DNA from: JAGFIY01 sp964499285
Lineage (GTDB): Bacteria > Bacteroidota > Ignavibacteria > Ignavibacteriales > Melioribacteraceae
Reading direction: 5' to 3'
NCBI GenBank assembly: GCA_964499285.1
Contig: CAZCLA010000054.1
Span: forward strand, 1-14,898
Length of the DNA stretch: 14,898 bases
A model generated the notes under the pieces. The model searched no databases. It was given only the letters and a program-made list of their open reading frames with translations, and was not told the DNA's origin. The position numbers and the translations under genes were made by a program. This document shows, one piece after another, positions 7,051 through 14,637 of this stretch (its first letter is position 1; every line of letters begins with the position of its first letter).

Positions 7051-8157
7051 ATGAACGAAGAAAAAATATCAAATATAAGCTATTCCGAAAAGCCCTATGA
7101 TTTGATTGACGGAGCTGAAGCAAGCGGATTCTCCACAACTCTTGATGTTGAGGATAGAAAAAAAATCATAGCCGATCCCGACGCAAGTCTAGAAGAAAAG
7201 ATAGAGGCTTTCGAGGATGTGATAGATTCGGAAGTGGGCGACACATCACTTTACCGAGCGCGAAACATTGAACGTGAAATCGGGTTGAGACAAATTTATC
7301 TCAAGTTTGAGGGAGGCAATCCAACTGGAACACAAAAAGATAGAATTGCTTTTGCTCAAGCTTTAGATGCATTGAGACGGGGATTTGATACCATCTCACT
7401 TGCAACATGCGGCAATTACGGTGTTGCATGCGCTCTTGCGGCTTCGATAGGAGGTCTGCGCTGTTTGGTTTACATTCCCGAAACATATCACACAAAACGT
7501 CTGAACGAAATTGAAAATTTAGGTGCGGAAATCGTTAGGGTAAAAGCAGATTATGAAAATGCCGTAAAGATCTCGAGTACCGAAGCAATTGAAAGAGGAT
7601 ATTATGATGCAAATCCCGGTGGGGATAATATCACCTTACAACTGAAAGCTTATGGTGAGATTGCTTATGAAATTTATGATGAACTCCGTGATGCGCCAAA
7701 AATGTTTGCAGCTCCCGTATCCAACGGAACGACCATTGCCGGAATTTATAGAGGATTTTTAAGTCTCTATCGCAGAGGAAAAACCTCGAGAGTTCCAAAG
7801 CTGATTGCTGGATCATCGTTTAGGAAAAATCCTATTGTGCAAGCAATTCTGCATAATAAACAATATTGCGAAGATCTTCTTCCCGAAAAAATAAAAGAAT
7901 CGAAAGTGAACGAACCTTTAATTAACTGGCATTCGATTGACGGAGATTTAGCGCTTGATGCAGTAAGAAACACACAAGGCTGGGCTGATGATGCTACCGA
8001 TAAAGAAATGTTATTATATACAAAACTTCTTAAAGAGAAAGAAGGAATGAACGTATTACCCGCATCAACAGCGGGATTGGCTGCATTTATAAACAAACAC
8101 AAAGTTGAACCAATTAACAACGACAGATTCGTGATTCTATTAACGGGGAGACAATAA
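7051..8157 (+). CDS. Fold-type II PLP-dependent enzyme related to threonine synthase
   Basis: A 368-residue member of the tryptophan-synthase-beta / threonine synthase superfamily. The PLP Schiff-base lysine is K96 in NPTGTQKDR (90-98), matching NPTGSFKDR of threonine synthases. The substrate-carboxylate loop is TCGNYG (119-124), where Cys120 replaces the usual Ser. A phosphate-binding-type loop SNGTT lies at 224-228, and the residue facing the pyridine nitrogen is probably S339 in PASTAG. A family enzyme would catalyse beta- or gamma-elimination or replacement on an amino acid. It could be a real threonine synthase, an ammonia-lyase or a diamino-acid synthase. I favour a specialised role because it leads an operon with a glutamate-type epimerase rather than homoserine genes. 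The stop TAA overlaps the next ATG as TAATG. The ribosome-binding site is weak. Confidence 0.8.
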   Translation: MNEEKISNISYSEKPYDLIDGAEASGFSTTLDVEDRKKIIADPDASLEEKIEAFEDVIDSEVGDTSLYRARNIEREIGLRQIYLKFEGGNPTGTQKDRIAFAQALDALRRGFDTISLATCGNYGVACALAASIGGLRCLVYIPETYHTKRLNEIENLGAEIVRVKADYENAVKISSTEAIERGYYDANPGGDNITLQLKAYGEIAYEIYDELRDAPKMFAAPVSNGTTIAGIYRGFLSLYRRGKTSRVPKLIAGSSFRKNPIVQAILHNKQYCEDLLPEKIKESKVNEPLINWHSIDGDLALDAVRNTQGWADDATDKEMLLYTKLLKEKEGMNVLPASTAGLAAFINKHKVEPINNDRFVILLTGRQ

Positions 8158-9239
8158 TGAATAACTTTCCTGAAGGGACTGCAGTAGTTTTTTGTGAAGG
8201 GGCTTTTCAAACACCGAACGGAAAAACCGCTCACGGGCTTGTTCGTTTCACATACCGATATAATGTGCTGTGTGTTATCGATTCAACATGTGCGGGTAAT
8301 GATGCAGGAGAAGTAATGGACGGAAAAAATAGAAATATCCCCGTCCTTGCCAGTCTTATTGATGCACTTAAATTTGCGAAAAACAATCAAATTGCTGTCA
8401 CTCACTTTGTTGTCGGCTTGGCGCCTGACGGTGGAAGACTTCCTGAAGAAGCTAAACTTGTTATTAAAAAAGCAATCAGAAAAGGGCTTAATGTTGATTC
8501 GGGTCTTCACGATTTTTTAACTATTGATAAAGAACTTGTAAGTCTCGCAAGAAAACACAATGTTGTTTTGCGCGATATTAGAAAAACACCTCACCGCGAT
8601 GATCTTCATTTCTTCACGGGTAAAATTGAAGAGGTTGATTCCAAAGTAATCGCAGTTCTGGGTACTGATTCCGCAATCGGGAAAAGAACAACTGCGTGGA
8701 TATTAGTAAAAGCGCTAAATGCGGCTGGTTATAAAACAGAAATGATCGGAACAGGACAGACGGCTTGGATGCAGGGAGCAAGATATTGTGTTATACTTGA
8801 TAGTCTTGTGAATGATTTTGTTTCCGGCGAACTTGAAAACGCCGTACATTCGGCATGGAAAGAATCAAAACCTAAATTTATAGTTGTGGAAGGACAGGGA
8901 AGTCTTCTAAACCCGGCATACCCGGGTGGATTTGAAATTCTTGCAGCAACAAGACCGGATTATATAATATTACAACACGCTCCGGCAAGAAAAGAATATG
9001 ACGGGTTTCCGGGATATCATATTCATTCTCTTTCAAAGCAGATAAAAGCAATGGAAATCATCTCCGGCAAAACTGTTACGGCGATTACAATCAATCATGA
9101 ACATATGCAGATGAAGGACGTTCATAAGGAGTGCAAAGAAATAGAAAAGTTGTATGATATTCCCGCATCGGATGTTCTTTTGGAAGGCGGCGAAAAGATT
9201 GCAAGACTTCTTATTGAAAAATTAAAGAAGAATCAATAA
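8157..9239 (+). CDS. DUF1611 P-loop protein, DgcN-like (D-glutamate N-acetyltransferase family)
   Basis: A 360-residue DUF1611 protein with a Rossmann-like N-terminal half (VIDSTCAGNDAGEVMDG around residue 40; VVGLAPDGGRLP around 90) and a dethiobiotin-synthetase-like P-loop half. The P-loop is GTDSAIGKRT at 169-178 with K176, followed by GTGQTAWMQGA and VEGQGSLLNPAYPG. From memory of recent work on marine bacteria, DUF1611 proteins named DgcN N-acetylate D-glutamate and sit next to DgcA, an enolase-superfamily racemase of the N-acetylated product. A dipeptide-epimerase homologue is indeed encoded two genes downstream here. The start overlaps the stop of the PLP gene by one base, and the next gene follows after ten bases. 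Family membership is clear; exact activity is inferred. Confidence 0.85.
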   Translation: MNNFPEGTAVVFCEGAFQTPNGKTAHGLVRFTYRYNVLCVIDSTCAGNDAGEVMDGKNRNIPVLASLIDALKFAKNNQIAVTHFVVGLAPDGGRLPEEAKLVIKKAIRKGLNVDSGLHDFLTIDKELVSLARKHNVVLRDIRKTPHRDDLHFFTGKIEEVDSKVIAVLGTDSAIGKRTTAWILVKALNAAGYKTEMIGTGQTAWMQGARYCVILDSLVNDFVSGELENAVHSAWKESKPKFIVVEGQGSLLNPAYPGGFEILAATRPDYIILQHAPARKEYDGFPGYHIHSLSKQIKAMEIISGKTVTAITINHEHMQMKDVHKECKEIEKLYDIPASDVLLEGGEKIARLLIEKLKKNQ

Positions 9240-9249
9240 CGGTATAGTT

Positions 9250-11592
9250 ATGAGCAATAAAACAAAGTACGGGATAAAGGAATTATTGGTAATCGATAGG
9301 CTTGAAGTCGGTCCCGTTAATCTTGAAGCAAAAAAACTTATCATGCCTTATGTTATCACCAAAGGGAAAGAGAGATATTCTACTGAATTAATTTACAGTT
9401 ACGAAGAACCGGTTTTTGAACCTTCAGATATTTCGCATCAAAATCTTGCATCATTAATTGGTGCGCAAGTGGCTATTAATTACGGACTCTTCTGCAAGAA
9501 AATCATTTTCAAAGGATTGTTTGATTCAACTGATCGTTCTGCAATTAAAGATTGGATGGAAAACACTGCCCGTGAAATTTATGTGATAAAAATATTGCAT
9601 GATAATCCTTTCTTAACAGGAAAAGCAAAAAATATAGAGCCGATTAAACAAAAAACTTATTTACAGTCCGAGTTAATTTTTGAAAGCAGCGATACTGATC
9701 CGGTTAATACGAAATGGAAGTTTTGGGAAACCGACAAAAACAAACACTGCGTTTTATCAAGCGGGGGGAAGGATAGCCTTTTAAGCTACGGGTTTCTTAA
9801 CGAGCTTGGATTTGAGACACAACCAATTTTCCTGAATGAATCCGGCAGACATTGGTTCACTGCAATTAATGCATATAAATATTTTAAAGAAGTGGTTCCA
9901 TCAACCGGAAGAGTTTGGGTCAACTCCGATCGTGTGTTTAATTTTATGTTAAAACATCTATCATTTATAAGAAGCGATTATGCGAATATCAGAGCTGATA
10001 TCTATCCTATAAGATTGTGGACTGTTGCCGTGTTTCTATTTGGCGTTCTGCCGCTTCTTCGAAAAAGAAAAATAGGAAGACTGATCATCGGCGATGAATA
10101 TGACACAACTGTTCGCAGCAGCTTCAAAGGAATAACTCACTACTCAGGACTTTATGATCAAAGCAGGTATTTTGATGAATACTGCACAAGATTTTTTATG
10201 AGGAAAGGATGGGCGATTGCTCAATTTTCAATTCTGCGGCCGTTATCTGAACTAATGATTCAAACAATTCTTGCAAAACGTTATCCGAAACTTCTCGAAC
10301 AACAAGTTTCCTGTCACGCCGCACACAAAGATGATGAAAGAATAAAACCTTGCGGAAAATGTGAGAAGTGTCGAAGAATTGTCGGAATGCTTACGGCTGT
10401 AGGAGTTGATCCAAAGATTTGCGGTTATACTCAAATGCAAATTAAAGATTGTTTGATAGCTTTGGAAAAAATAGAACTCCATCAGGAAAAAGCAGGATCG
10501 CAGCAGTTGATGTATATGCTGATGCAGAAAGGAATTCTTGATGCCGAAAAAATTAAACAGCCGCAAAGACATCCGGAAGTACTGAGTTTAAGATTTGATA
10601 ATGAAAGATCTCCGCTTGCGGCAATTCCGGTCGATCTTAGAAAACCACTGTATAAAATTTATCTTGAGTATGCGGAAAAATCATTAATCAGATCTGAAAG
10701 GAAATGGAAAGAATTTGATTTAATGCAAAGCCGTGAAATAAAAACACCTTATCCTTTTGAGTTTGAGTCGAAGAAAATATTATCAAAAGGAAATAATTAT
10801 TCAGATAAAAAGAACGAGTATCATTGGGGTTCCTTAACATGGCAGGACGCTGAAGAGATGCTTGAAAAAATTGATATTGCACTTCTCCCTGTCGGTGCAA
10901 TCGAGCAGCATGGACCTCATCTTCCGCTGGATGTTGATGCTTTTGATGCTGAATATTTATCGCAAAAAGTAGCAGAAGCGTGCAGCTATCCAAAGCCTCT
11001 CGTTCTGCCTCTGATCAGCTACGGCGTTTCTTATCATCATGAAGACTTTAAGGGAACAATAAGCATAACCAACGAAACACTTGCAAAACTTATTTATGAT
11101 ATAGGGATAAGTCTTGCAAAAAACGGAATAAAGAAAATTGTTATTATAAATGGTCACGGCGATAACGCTCCAACATTAAGTTATGCAGCTCAAATGATAA
11201 ACCGTGACGCAGGAATTTTTGTTGCTGTAGATACCGGCGAAACCAGTGATGTAGATCTCGATGATTTATGCGAAACTCCAAATGACGTTCATGCCGGCGA
11301 AATAGAAACAAGCACAACCCTCGCAGTTCGTCCTGAAAAAGTAAATATGAACAAAGCCGAAAAGAACGTTATCAAATTTTCGAGCAGGTATCTCAATTAC
11401 TCCTCGTTGAGAGGAGTGCCTTGGTATGTTAGGACTAAAAAGATCTCAGACAGCGGAATAATGGGCGATGCAACAAAAGGTGATGCGGAGAAAGGAAAGA
11501 AAATATGGGCTATTATGATAGCTCATCTTGTTGCATTTGTGGAAGATTTAAAAAACCTAAAAATAGAAGATCTGCATCAAAAGCGATATTAA
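9250..11592 (+). CDS. Fusion of a PP-loop ATPase with a creatininase-family metalloamidohydrolase
   Basis: A 780-residue two-enzyme protein. The N-terminal part (to about 470) is a PP-loop ATP-pyrophosphatase with SSGGKDS at 170-176 and a likely zinc site made of C355 and the CGKCEKC cluster (C368, C371, C374). This architecture recalls QueC-like enzymes and, more loosely, the ATP-dependent glutamate epimerase MurL. Such enzymes adenylate a carboxylate or similar oxygen. The C-terminal part (about 525-770) is creatininase-like: VGAIEQHGPHLP gives E552 and H554, D563 lies at the expected spacing of 11, NGHGDN contains H636, and HAGEIET spans 681-687. These are the metal ligands and catalytic positions of creatininase, FAPy deformylase and MftE. 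The frame is continuous across the linker. Its place between DUF1611 and the epimerase suggests sequential activation and amide hydrolysis or cleavage of one substrate. The substrate is unknown. Confidence 0.85.
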   Translation: MSNKTKYGIKELLVIDRLEVGPVNLEAKKLIMPYVITKGKERYSTELIYSYEEPVFEPSDISHQNLASLIGAQVAINYGLFCKKIIFKGLFDSTDRSAIKDWMENTAREIYVIKILHDNPFLTGKAKNIEPIKQKTYLQSELIFESSDTDPVNTKWKFWETDKNKHCVLSSGGKDSLLSYGFLNELGFETQPIFLNESGRHWFTAINAYKYFKEVVPSTGRVWVNSDRVFNFMLKHLSFIRSDYANIRADIYPIRLWTVAVFLFGVLPLLRKRKIGRLIIGDEYDTTVRSSFKGITHYSGLYDQSRYFDEYCTRFFMRKGWAIAQFSILRPLSELMIQTILAKRYPKLLEQQVSCHAAHKDDERIKPCGKCEKCRRIVGMLTAVGVDPKICGYTQMQIKDCLIALEKIELHQEKAGSQQLMYMLMQKGILDAEKIKQPQRHPEVLSLRFDNERSPLAAIPVDLRKPLYKIYLEYAEKSLIRSERKWKEFDLMQSREIKTPYPFEFESKKILSKGNNYSDKKNEYHWGSLTWQDAEEMLEKIDIALLPVGAIEQHGPHLPLDVDAFDAEYLSQKVAEACSYPKPLVLPLISYGVSYHHEDFKGTISITNETLAKLIYDIGISLAKNGIKKIVIINGHGDNAPTLSYAAQMINRDAGIFVAVDTGETSDVDLDDLCETPNDVHAGEIETSTTLAVRPEKVNMNKAEKNVIKFSSRYLNYSSLRGVPWYVRTKKISDSGIMGDATKGDAEKGKKIWAIMIAHLVAFVEDLKNLKIEDLHQKRY

Positions 11593-11593
11593 A

Positions 11594-12661
11594 ATGAAAA
11601 TTGTTTCGACTCAAATATTCCCGACAGAACTAAAGCTTAAAGTTCCATACACAATAGCTTATGAAACCGTGGATTCGGCATGGAATGTCTTCTTGAAAAT
11701 TACAACAAGTGACGGTTTAACAGGGTTTGGCTGTGCAGCTCCTGATCCTGAAGTAACAAACGAAACAAAAGACAGTGTTGAAAACACGTTTAAGAACATT
11801 CTCGAACCCTATTTGCACGGTAAGGATCCGCTTAGATATGCGCTTCATCTAACCGAGTTAAAGAAGACAGCAGCGACTCACCCTTCGGCGCTGGCAATGG
11901 TAGATATGGCTCTGTTCGATCTGCTTGGAAAGAAAGCAAACCTCCCGCTTTATCGTCTGTTAGGATCTTACAGAACTAAAATTAGAACAAGTATAACTAT
12001 CGGGATTCTTCCGCTTGACGAAACTTTAATGAAAGCCGAACAATTTATTGGTGATGGCTTTAGGATATTAAAGATAAAAGGCGGGAAAAATGTGGAAGAG
12101 GATATTGAAAGAATAAACCGCGTAAGAGAAAATGTCGGGAATAAAATTGAACTTAGATTTGATGCAAACCAAGGATATAATGTAGAGCAGTCCCTTAAGT
12201 TTTTTGAAGCCACAAAAAAATCGAGGGTGGAATTAATTGAGCAGCCGACTCCGAAAGGCGAACCCGATTTACTTGGGCGGGTAACAAATAATGTTTCGAT
12301 CCCTATAATGGCTGATGAAAGTTTAATGAATCTAAGAGATGCGTTCAGACTTGCAAAAAGAGATCTCGTCGATACGGTAAATATTAAACTAATGAAAGTC
12401 GGCGGCGTTTTTGAAGCACTTAAAATTAATTCGGTTGCTCAGGCTGCAAACCTCGAAGCAATGGTTGGATGTATGGATGAATCGGCGCTTGCAATTTCTG
12501 CCGGACTTCATTTCGCACTTGCAAGAGCTAATGTTATTTATGCGGATCTCGACGGTCACCTCGATTTAATTGATGATCCTGCCGCTGGTGCTGTTATTCT
12601 TAAAGATGGAACACTTTATCCAACCGATAAACCGGGGCTTGGTTTTAATTTAGATATGTAG
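11594..12661 (+). CDS. Enolase-superfamily dipeptide epimerase / N-acyl-glutamate racemase
   Basis: A 355-residue member of the L-Ala-D/L-Glu epimerase group of the muconate lactonizing subgroup. The barrel motifs are complete: LKIKGG with the base pair K160/K162, metal ligands D190 (DANQG), E216 (EQP) and D241 (ADES), and the opposing base K265 or K268 in NIKLMK. The C-terminal GCMDES (D295, E296) and DLD (318-320) motifs bind the substrate's alpha-ammonium or amide group in dipeptide epimerases. It would invert the alpha-carbon of an L-Ala-L/D-Glu-like dipeptide or, as in DgcA, of N-acetyl-glutamate. It starts one base after the fusion gene's stop, so it is the last gene of a coupled operon. 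Its stop TAG directly abuts the convergent galactokinase stop. Confidence 0.9.
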   Translation: MKIVSTQIFPTELKLKVPYTIAYETVDSAWNVFLKITTSDGLTGFGCAAPDPEVTNETKDSVENTFKNILEPYLHGKDPLRYALHLTELKKTAATHPSALAMVDMALFDLLGKKANLPLYRLLGSYRTKIRTSITIGILPLDETLMKAEQFIGDGFRILKIKGGKNVEEDIERINRVRENVGNKIELRFDANQGYNVEQSLKFFEATKKSRVELIEQPTPKGEPDLLGRVTNNVSIPIMADESLMNLRDAFRLAKRDLVDTVNIKLMKVGGVFEALKINSVAQAANLEAMVGCMDESALAISAGLHFALARANVIYADLDGHLDLIDDPAAGAVILKDGTLYPTDKPGLGFNLDM

Positions 12662-13921
12662 TTATAACTCATCGAGACAGACAGTGCCATGTTTTCTAAG
12701 CCCAACAAACTTTACGGAATTTTCACCAAAAACATGTTCGATGAACTCCCGGAAATCCTCCTTCATACTTTTTTGAACATAGGCTTGAATTGTTCCCCCG
12801 AAACCACCGCCATGAATTCTGCAAGCTCCCTTACCATTATCGTAGAAGAATTTTTCACATAGAGATAAACCCACCGATGCGGCTTGATTGTTGATCTTTC
12901 CTGCTGAATAAATATTCTGTAAATATTTATAAGATGAATTTCCGGATTGATTAACGAGATCTAAAAATTTGTTAAAATTATTATTCAGCAAACACTGTTT
13001 TTGTTTCTCAACCCGTTCATTTTCGTTCAAGAAATGAATGACTCGTAGAACAGGTCGGTCTCCGTATATTTTTCTTAGTTCGGGAATTTTTTTGTAAAGA
13101 ATTTTTGGCTCAATAAACCTGCATGAATTATATCCGAAATGTTCGGCAACTAATTTCATTTCGTCTGTTATTGATGAATATTCTCCGGTTAAGTCGGCGT
13201 GACTTTCGCCTGTATCAATCAAAGCAAGAATGTATTCTGTTTGATTGAAATCAAAATCAATTTTTTCAATGAAAGGATTTCCTATTTCTTTGAAATCAAT
13301 TGAAACAATTCCTCCCACGGAAATAGCAAGCTGATCCATCAATCCGCACGGTTTCCCGAAGTAATTATTCTCTGCGGCTTGTGCAATTAGAGCAAGTTCG
13401 GTTTTTGAAATGGTATTGTTGTTAAATAAAAAATTAAAAATCTGTCCGATCATAATCTCGAAAGAAGCAGATGAACTAAGCCCTGACCCGATCAAAATAT
13501 CAGAATCAAGATTTGCATTAAATCCACCGAACAAATAATCTCTTTTCCTGAATTCGAAAGCTATTCCACGAATTAATGCTTCGGACTTTCCTATCTCGCT
13601 TTCTTTTTTATTAAGATCATCCAGATCCACAATAAACGGTAAATCAAATCCTTTCGAAAAGATTGTCGCAATATTAGTTTCCGATCTGCTTACAGCGCAG
13701 ATCATATCAATATCAACCGCCGCTGCAATAACTTTGCCGTTGTTATGATCGGTATGATTACCCGATAATTCGGTTCTTCCCGGGGAAGTGAAGAGAAAAG
13801 GATTAGTTTCAGAAAATTTTTCATTGTGAAACTGTAAAGCTTTTTTGTACCGATTTTGAGCGACAGTCAAACTTTGCGGAGAATATAGTGATGATAATTG
13901 ATTTAATATTTTTCTTTCCAT
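12662..13921 (-). CDS. galK: Galactokinase
   Basis: GHMP-family kinase that phosphorylates alpha-D-galactose at C1 (Leloir pathway). It is 419 residues long, slightly over the usual 380-400. The galactokinase signature is PGRTELSGNHTDHNNG (47-62) with R49, E51 and D58, the phosphate loop GSGLSSSAS is at 145-153, and the catalytic aspartate is D196 in CGLMDQ. The third GHMP motif GGGFGGTIQA lies near the C-terminus. The TELSGNHTDH variant resembles the branch seen in clostridial and Bacteroidota enzymes rather than enterobacterial GalK. No galT or galE is in the window. The gene converges with the epimerase gene with zero spacing, so any 3' read-through of either operon would be antisense to the other. 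Confidence 0.92.
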   Translation of the reverse strand: MERKILNQLSSLYSPQSLTVAQNRYKKALQFHNEKFSETNPFLFTSPGRTELSGNHTDHNNGKVIAAAVDIDMICAVSRSETNIATIFSKGFDLPFIVDLDDLNKKESEIGKSEALIRGIAFEFRKRDYLFGGFNANLDSDILIGSGLSSSASFEIMIGQIFNFLFNNNTISKTELALIAQAAENNYFGKPCGLMDQLAISVGGIVSIDFKEIGNPFIEKIDFDFNQTEYILALIDTGESHADLTGEYSSITDEMKLVAEHFGYNSCRFIEPKILYKKIPELRKIYGDRPVLRVIHFLNENERVEKQKQCLLNNNFNKFLDLVNQSGNSSYKYLQNIYSAGKINNQAASVGLSLCEKFFYDNGKGACRIHGGGFGGTIQAYVQKSMKEDFREFIEHVFGENSVKFVGLRKHGTVCLDEL

Positions 13922-14067
13922 CTTAGAATTGTTTTTGGTTTAGATCAAAATATAAATAAATGTGGAAAATCTCCTTTGAGCAAAAAAAAATTATAATTGT
14001 AAAATGGAGTAAAAAGATTAAATTAGACAAGAGGTATTATTATCGATCTCGAATTAATTCAAACAAA

Positions 14068-14081
14068 TAAAAGGAGTTTAT
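14068..14081 (+). promoter_or_regulatory. Strong ribosome-binding site
   Basis: AAAAGGAG lies seven bases before the ATG at 14082 and fixes the start of the small secreted protein. Most other genes here have weaker Shine-Dalgarno sequences; the DUF1566 gene at 4658 is the other clear exception. Confidence 0.6.
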
Positions 14082-14558
14082 ATGAGGAAAACTTTTTTGT
14101 TAGTTATCTCACTGTTTTTGATTTTCGGTATTACAATCTCGGCACAGGAAACATTCACGCACAAAGCTTCGGGCATTGATATAACCTTGCCTGCCGGATG
14201 GTTTTATGAAATTGAAGGAGAAAACATGACGGCTTATACCGAAGATGAAACCCTTGGCGTAAATTTTACTGTGCTTAAAGCCGCAGATATAGATGCAGCG
14301 CTTACAGAAGTAGATTATATGCTCGACACCGAATTTGACAATGTGGAGATTGGCGAAGCGGAAGATATTGATGTCAATGGAATGTACTGTGTTTGGGTGG
14401 ATGGATATGCTGACGGAGTTGAACTCCTTTTTGCGGTTATTCAAACACCTAAAAACAAAAGCAATCTTTTAGTGATGGCTTGGGGTCTTCCGGAAGTTAT
14501 CGATAAATATGCTGCAGATATCCGATTGATAATTACAAGCATTGAGCCATCAAAATAA
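14082..14558 (+). CDS. Small secreted or periplasmic protein, PsbP/DcrB-like
   Basis: A 158-residue protein with a signal peptide at 1-21 (MRKTF, hydrophobic core, ITISA then Q). The mature part begins with THKASGIDITLPAGW, the kind of strand pair that opens PsbP/DcrB-fold and related bacterial domains in which a hydrophobic, sometimes lipid-binding, alpha/beta fold is secreted. Later segments alternate (VNFTVLKAADIDAALTEV; MYCVWVDGYADGVELLFAVIQ; SNLLVMAWGLPEVIDKYAADIRLIITSI) as expected of a single compact alpha/beta domain. It is acidic, has one cysteine and lacks a T9SS sorting domain. It stands alone, divergent from galK, with a good ribosome-binding site. The fold assignment is a guess and the function is unknown. 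Confidence 0.75.
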   Translation: MRKTFLLVISLFLIFGITISAQETFTHKASGIDITLPAGWFYEIEGENMTAYTEDETLGVNFTVLKAADIDAALTEVDYMLDTEFDNVEIGEAEDIDVNGMYCVWVDGYADGVELLFAVIQTPKNKSNLLVMAWGLPEVIDKYAADIRLIITSIEPSK

Positions 14559-14569
14559 ACATTATAAAA

Positions 14570-14620
14570 TTATGGGGCGATCTCAACCGTCTTGAGTTGT
14601 CTTCCGGGACAACCCCATAA
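14570..14620. terminator. Three-way-junction inverted repeat between convergent genes
   Basis: The outer stem TTATGGGG (14570-14577) / CCCCATAA (14613-14620) is a perfect 8-bp inverted repeat. It encloses two adjacent hairpins: CTCAA-CCGTC-TTGAG (14582-14596) and TTGTC-TTCCGG-GACAA (14597-14612). Together they form a compact cloverleaf with only four unpaired junction bases (14578-14581). It lies between the stop at 14558 and the minus-strand stop at 14638. The flanks are T-rich in both directions (ATTTTG after it; ATTTTATAATG on the other strand), consistent with a bidirectional terminator. The elaborate fold also fits a REP-like or folded-repeat element. Confidence 0.6.
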
Positions 14621-14637
14621 ATTTTGTAAATAAATTC

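Noticed and set aside
7767..8234. 155-codon minus-strand open frame
   Set aside because: It lies antisense across the PLP enzyme gene and the start of the DUF1611 gene, both of which have strong family motifs. Its own translation has no recognisable motif and a shadow-like composition.
10252..10572. 106-codon minus-strand open frame inside the PP-loop half
   Set aside because: It is antisense to the Cys-cluster region of a convincing gene and shows no domain, signal or ribosome-binding site.
13985..14010. AT-rich palindromic stretch (AATTATAATT) between galK and the secreted protein gene
   Set aside because: Short AT palindromes are expected by chance at this base composition, and no clear promoter elements align with it.
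14109..14444. 111-codon minus-strand open frame
   Set aside because: It is entirely antisense to the small secreted protein gene, which has a strong ribosome-binding site and signal peptide.
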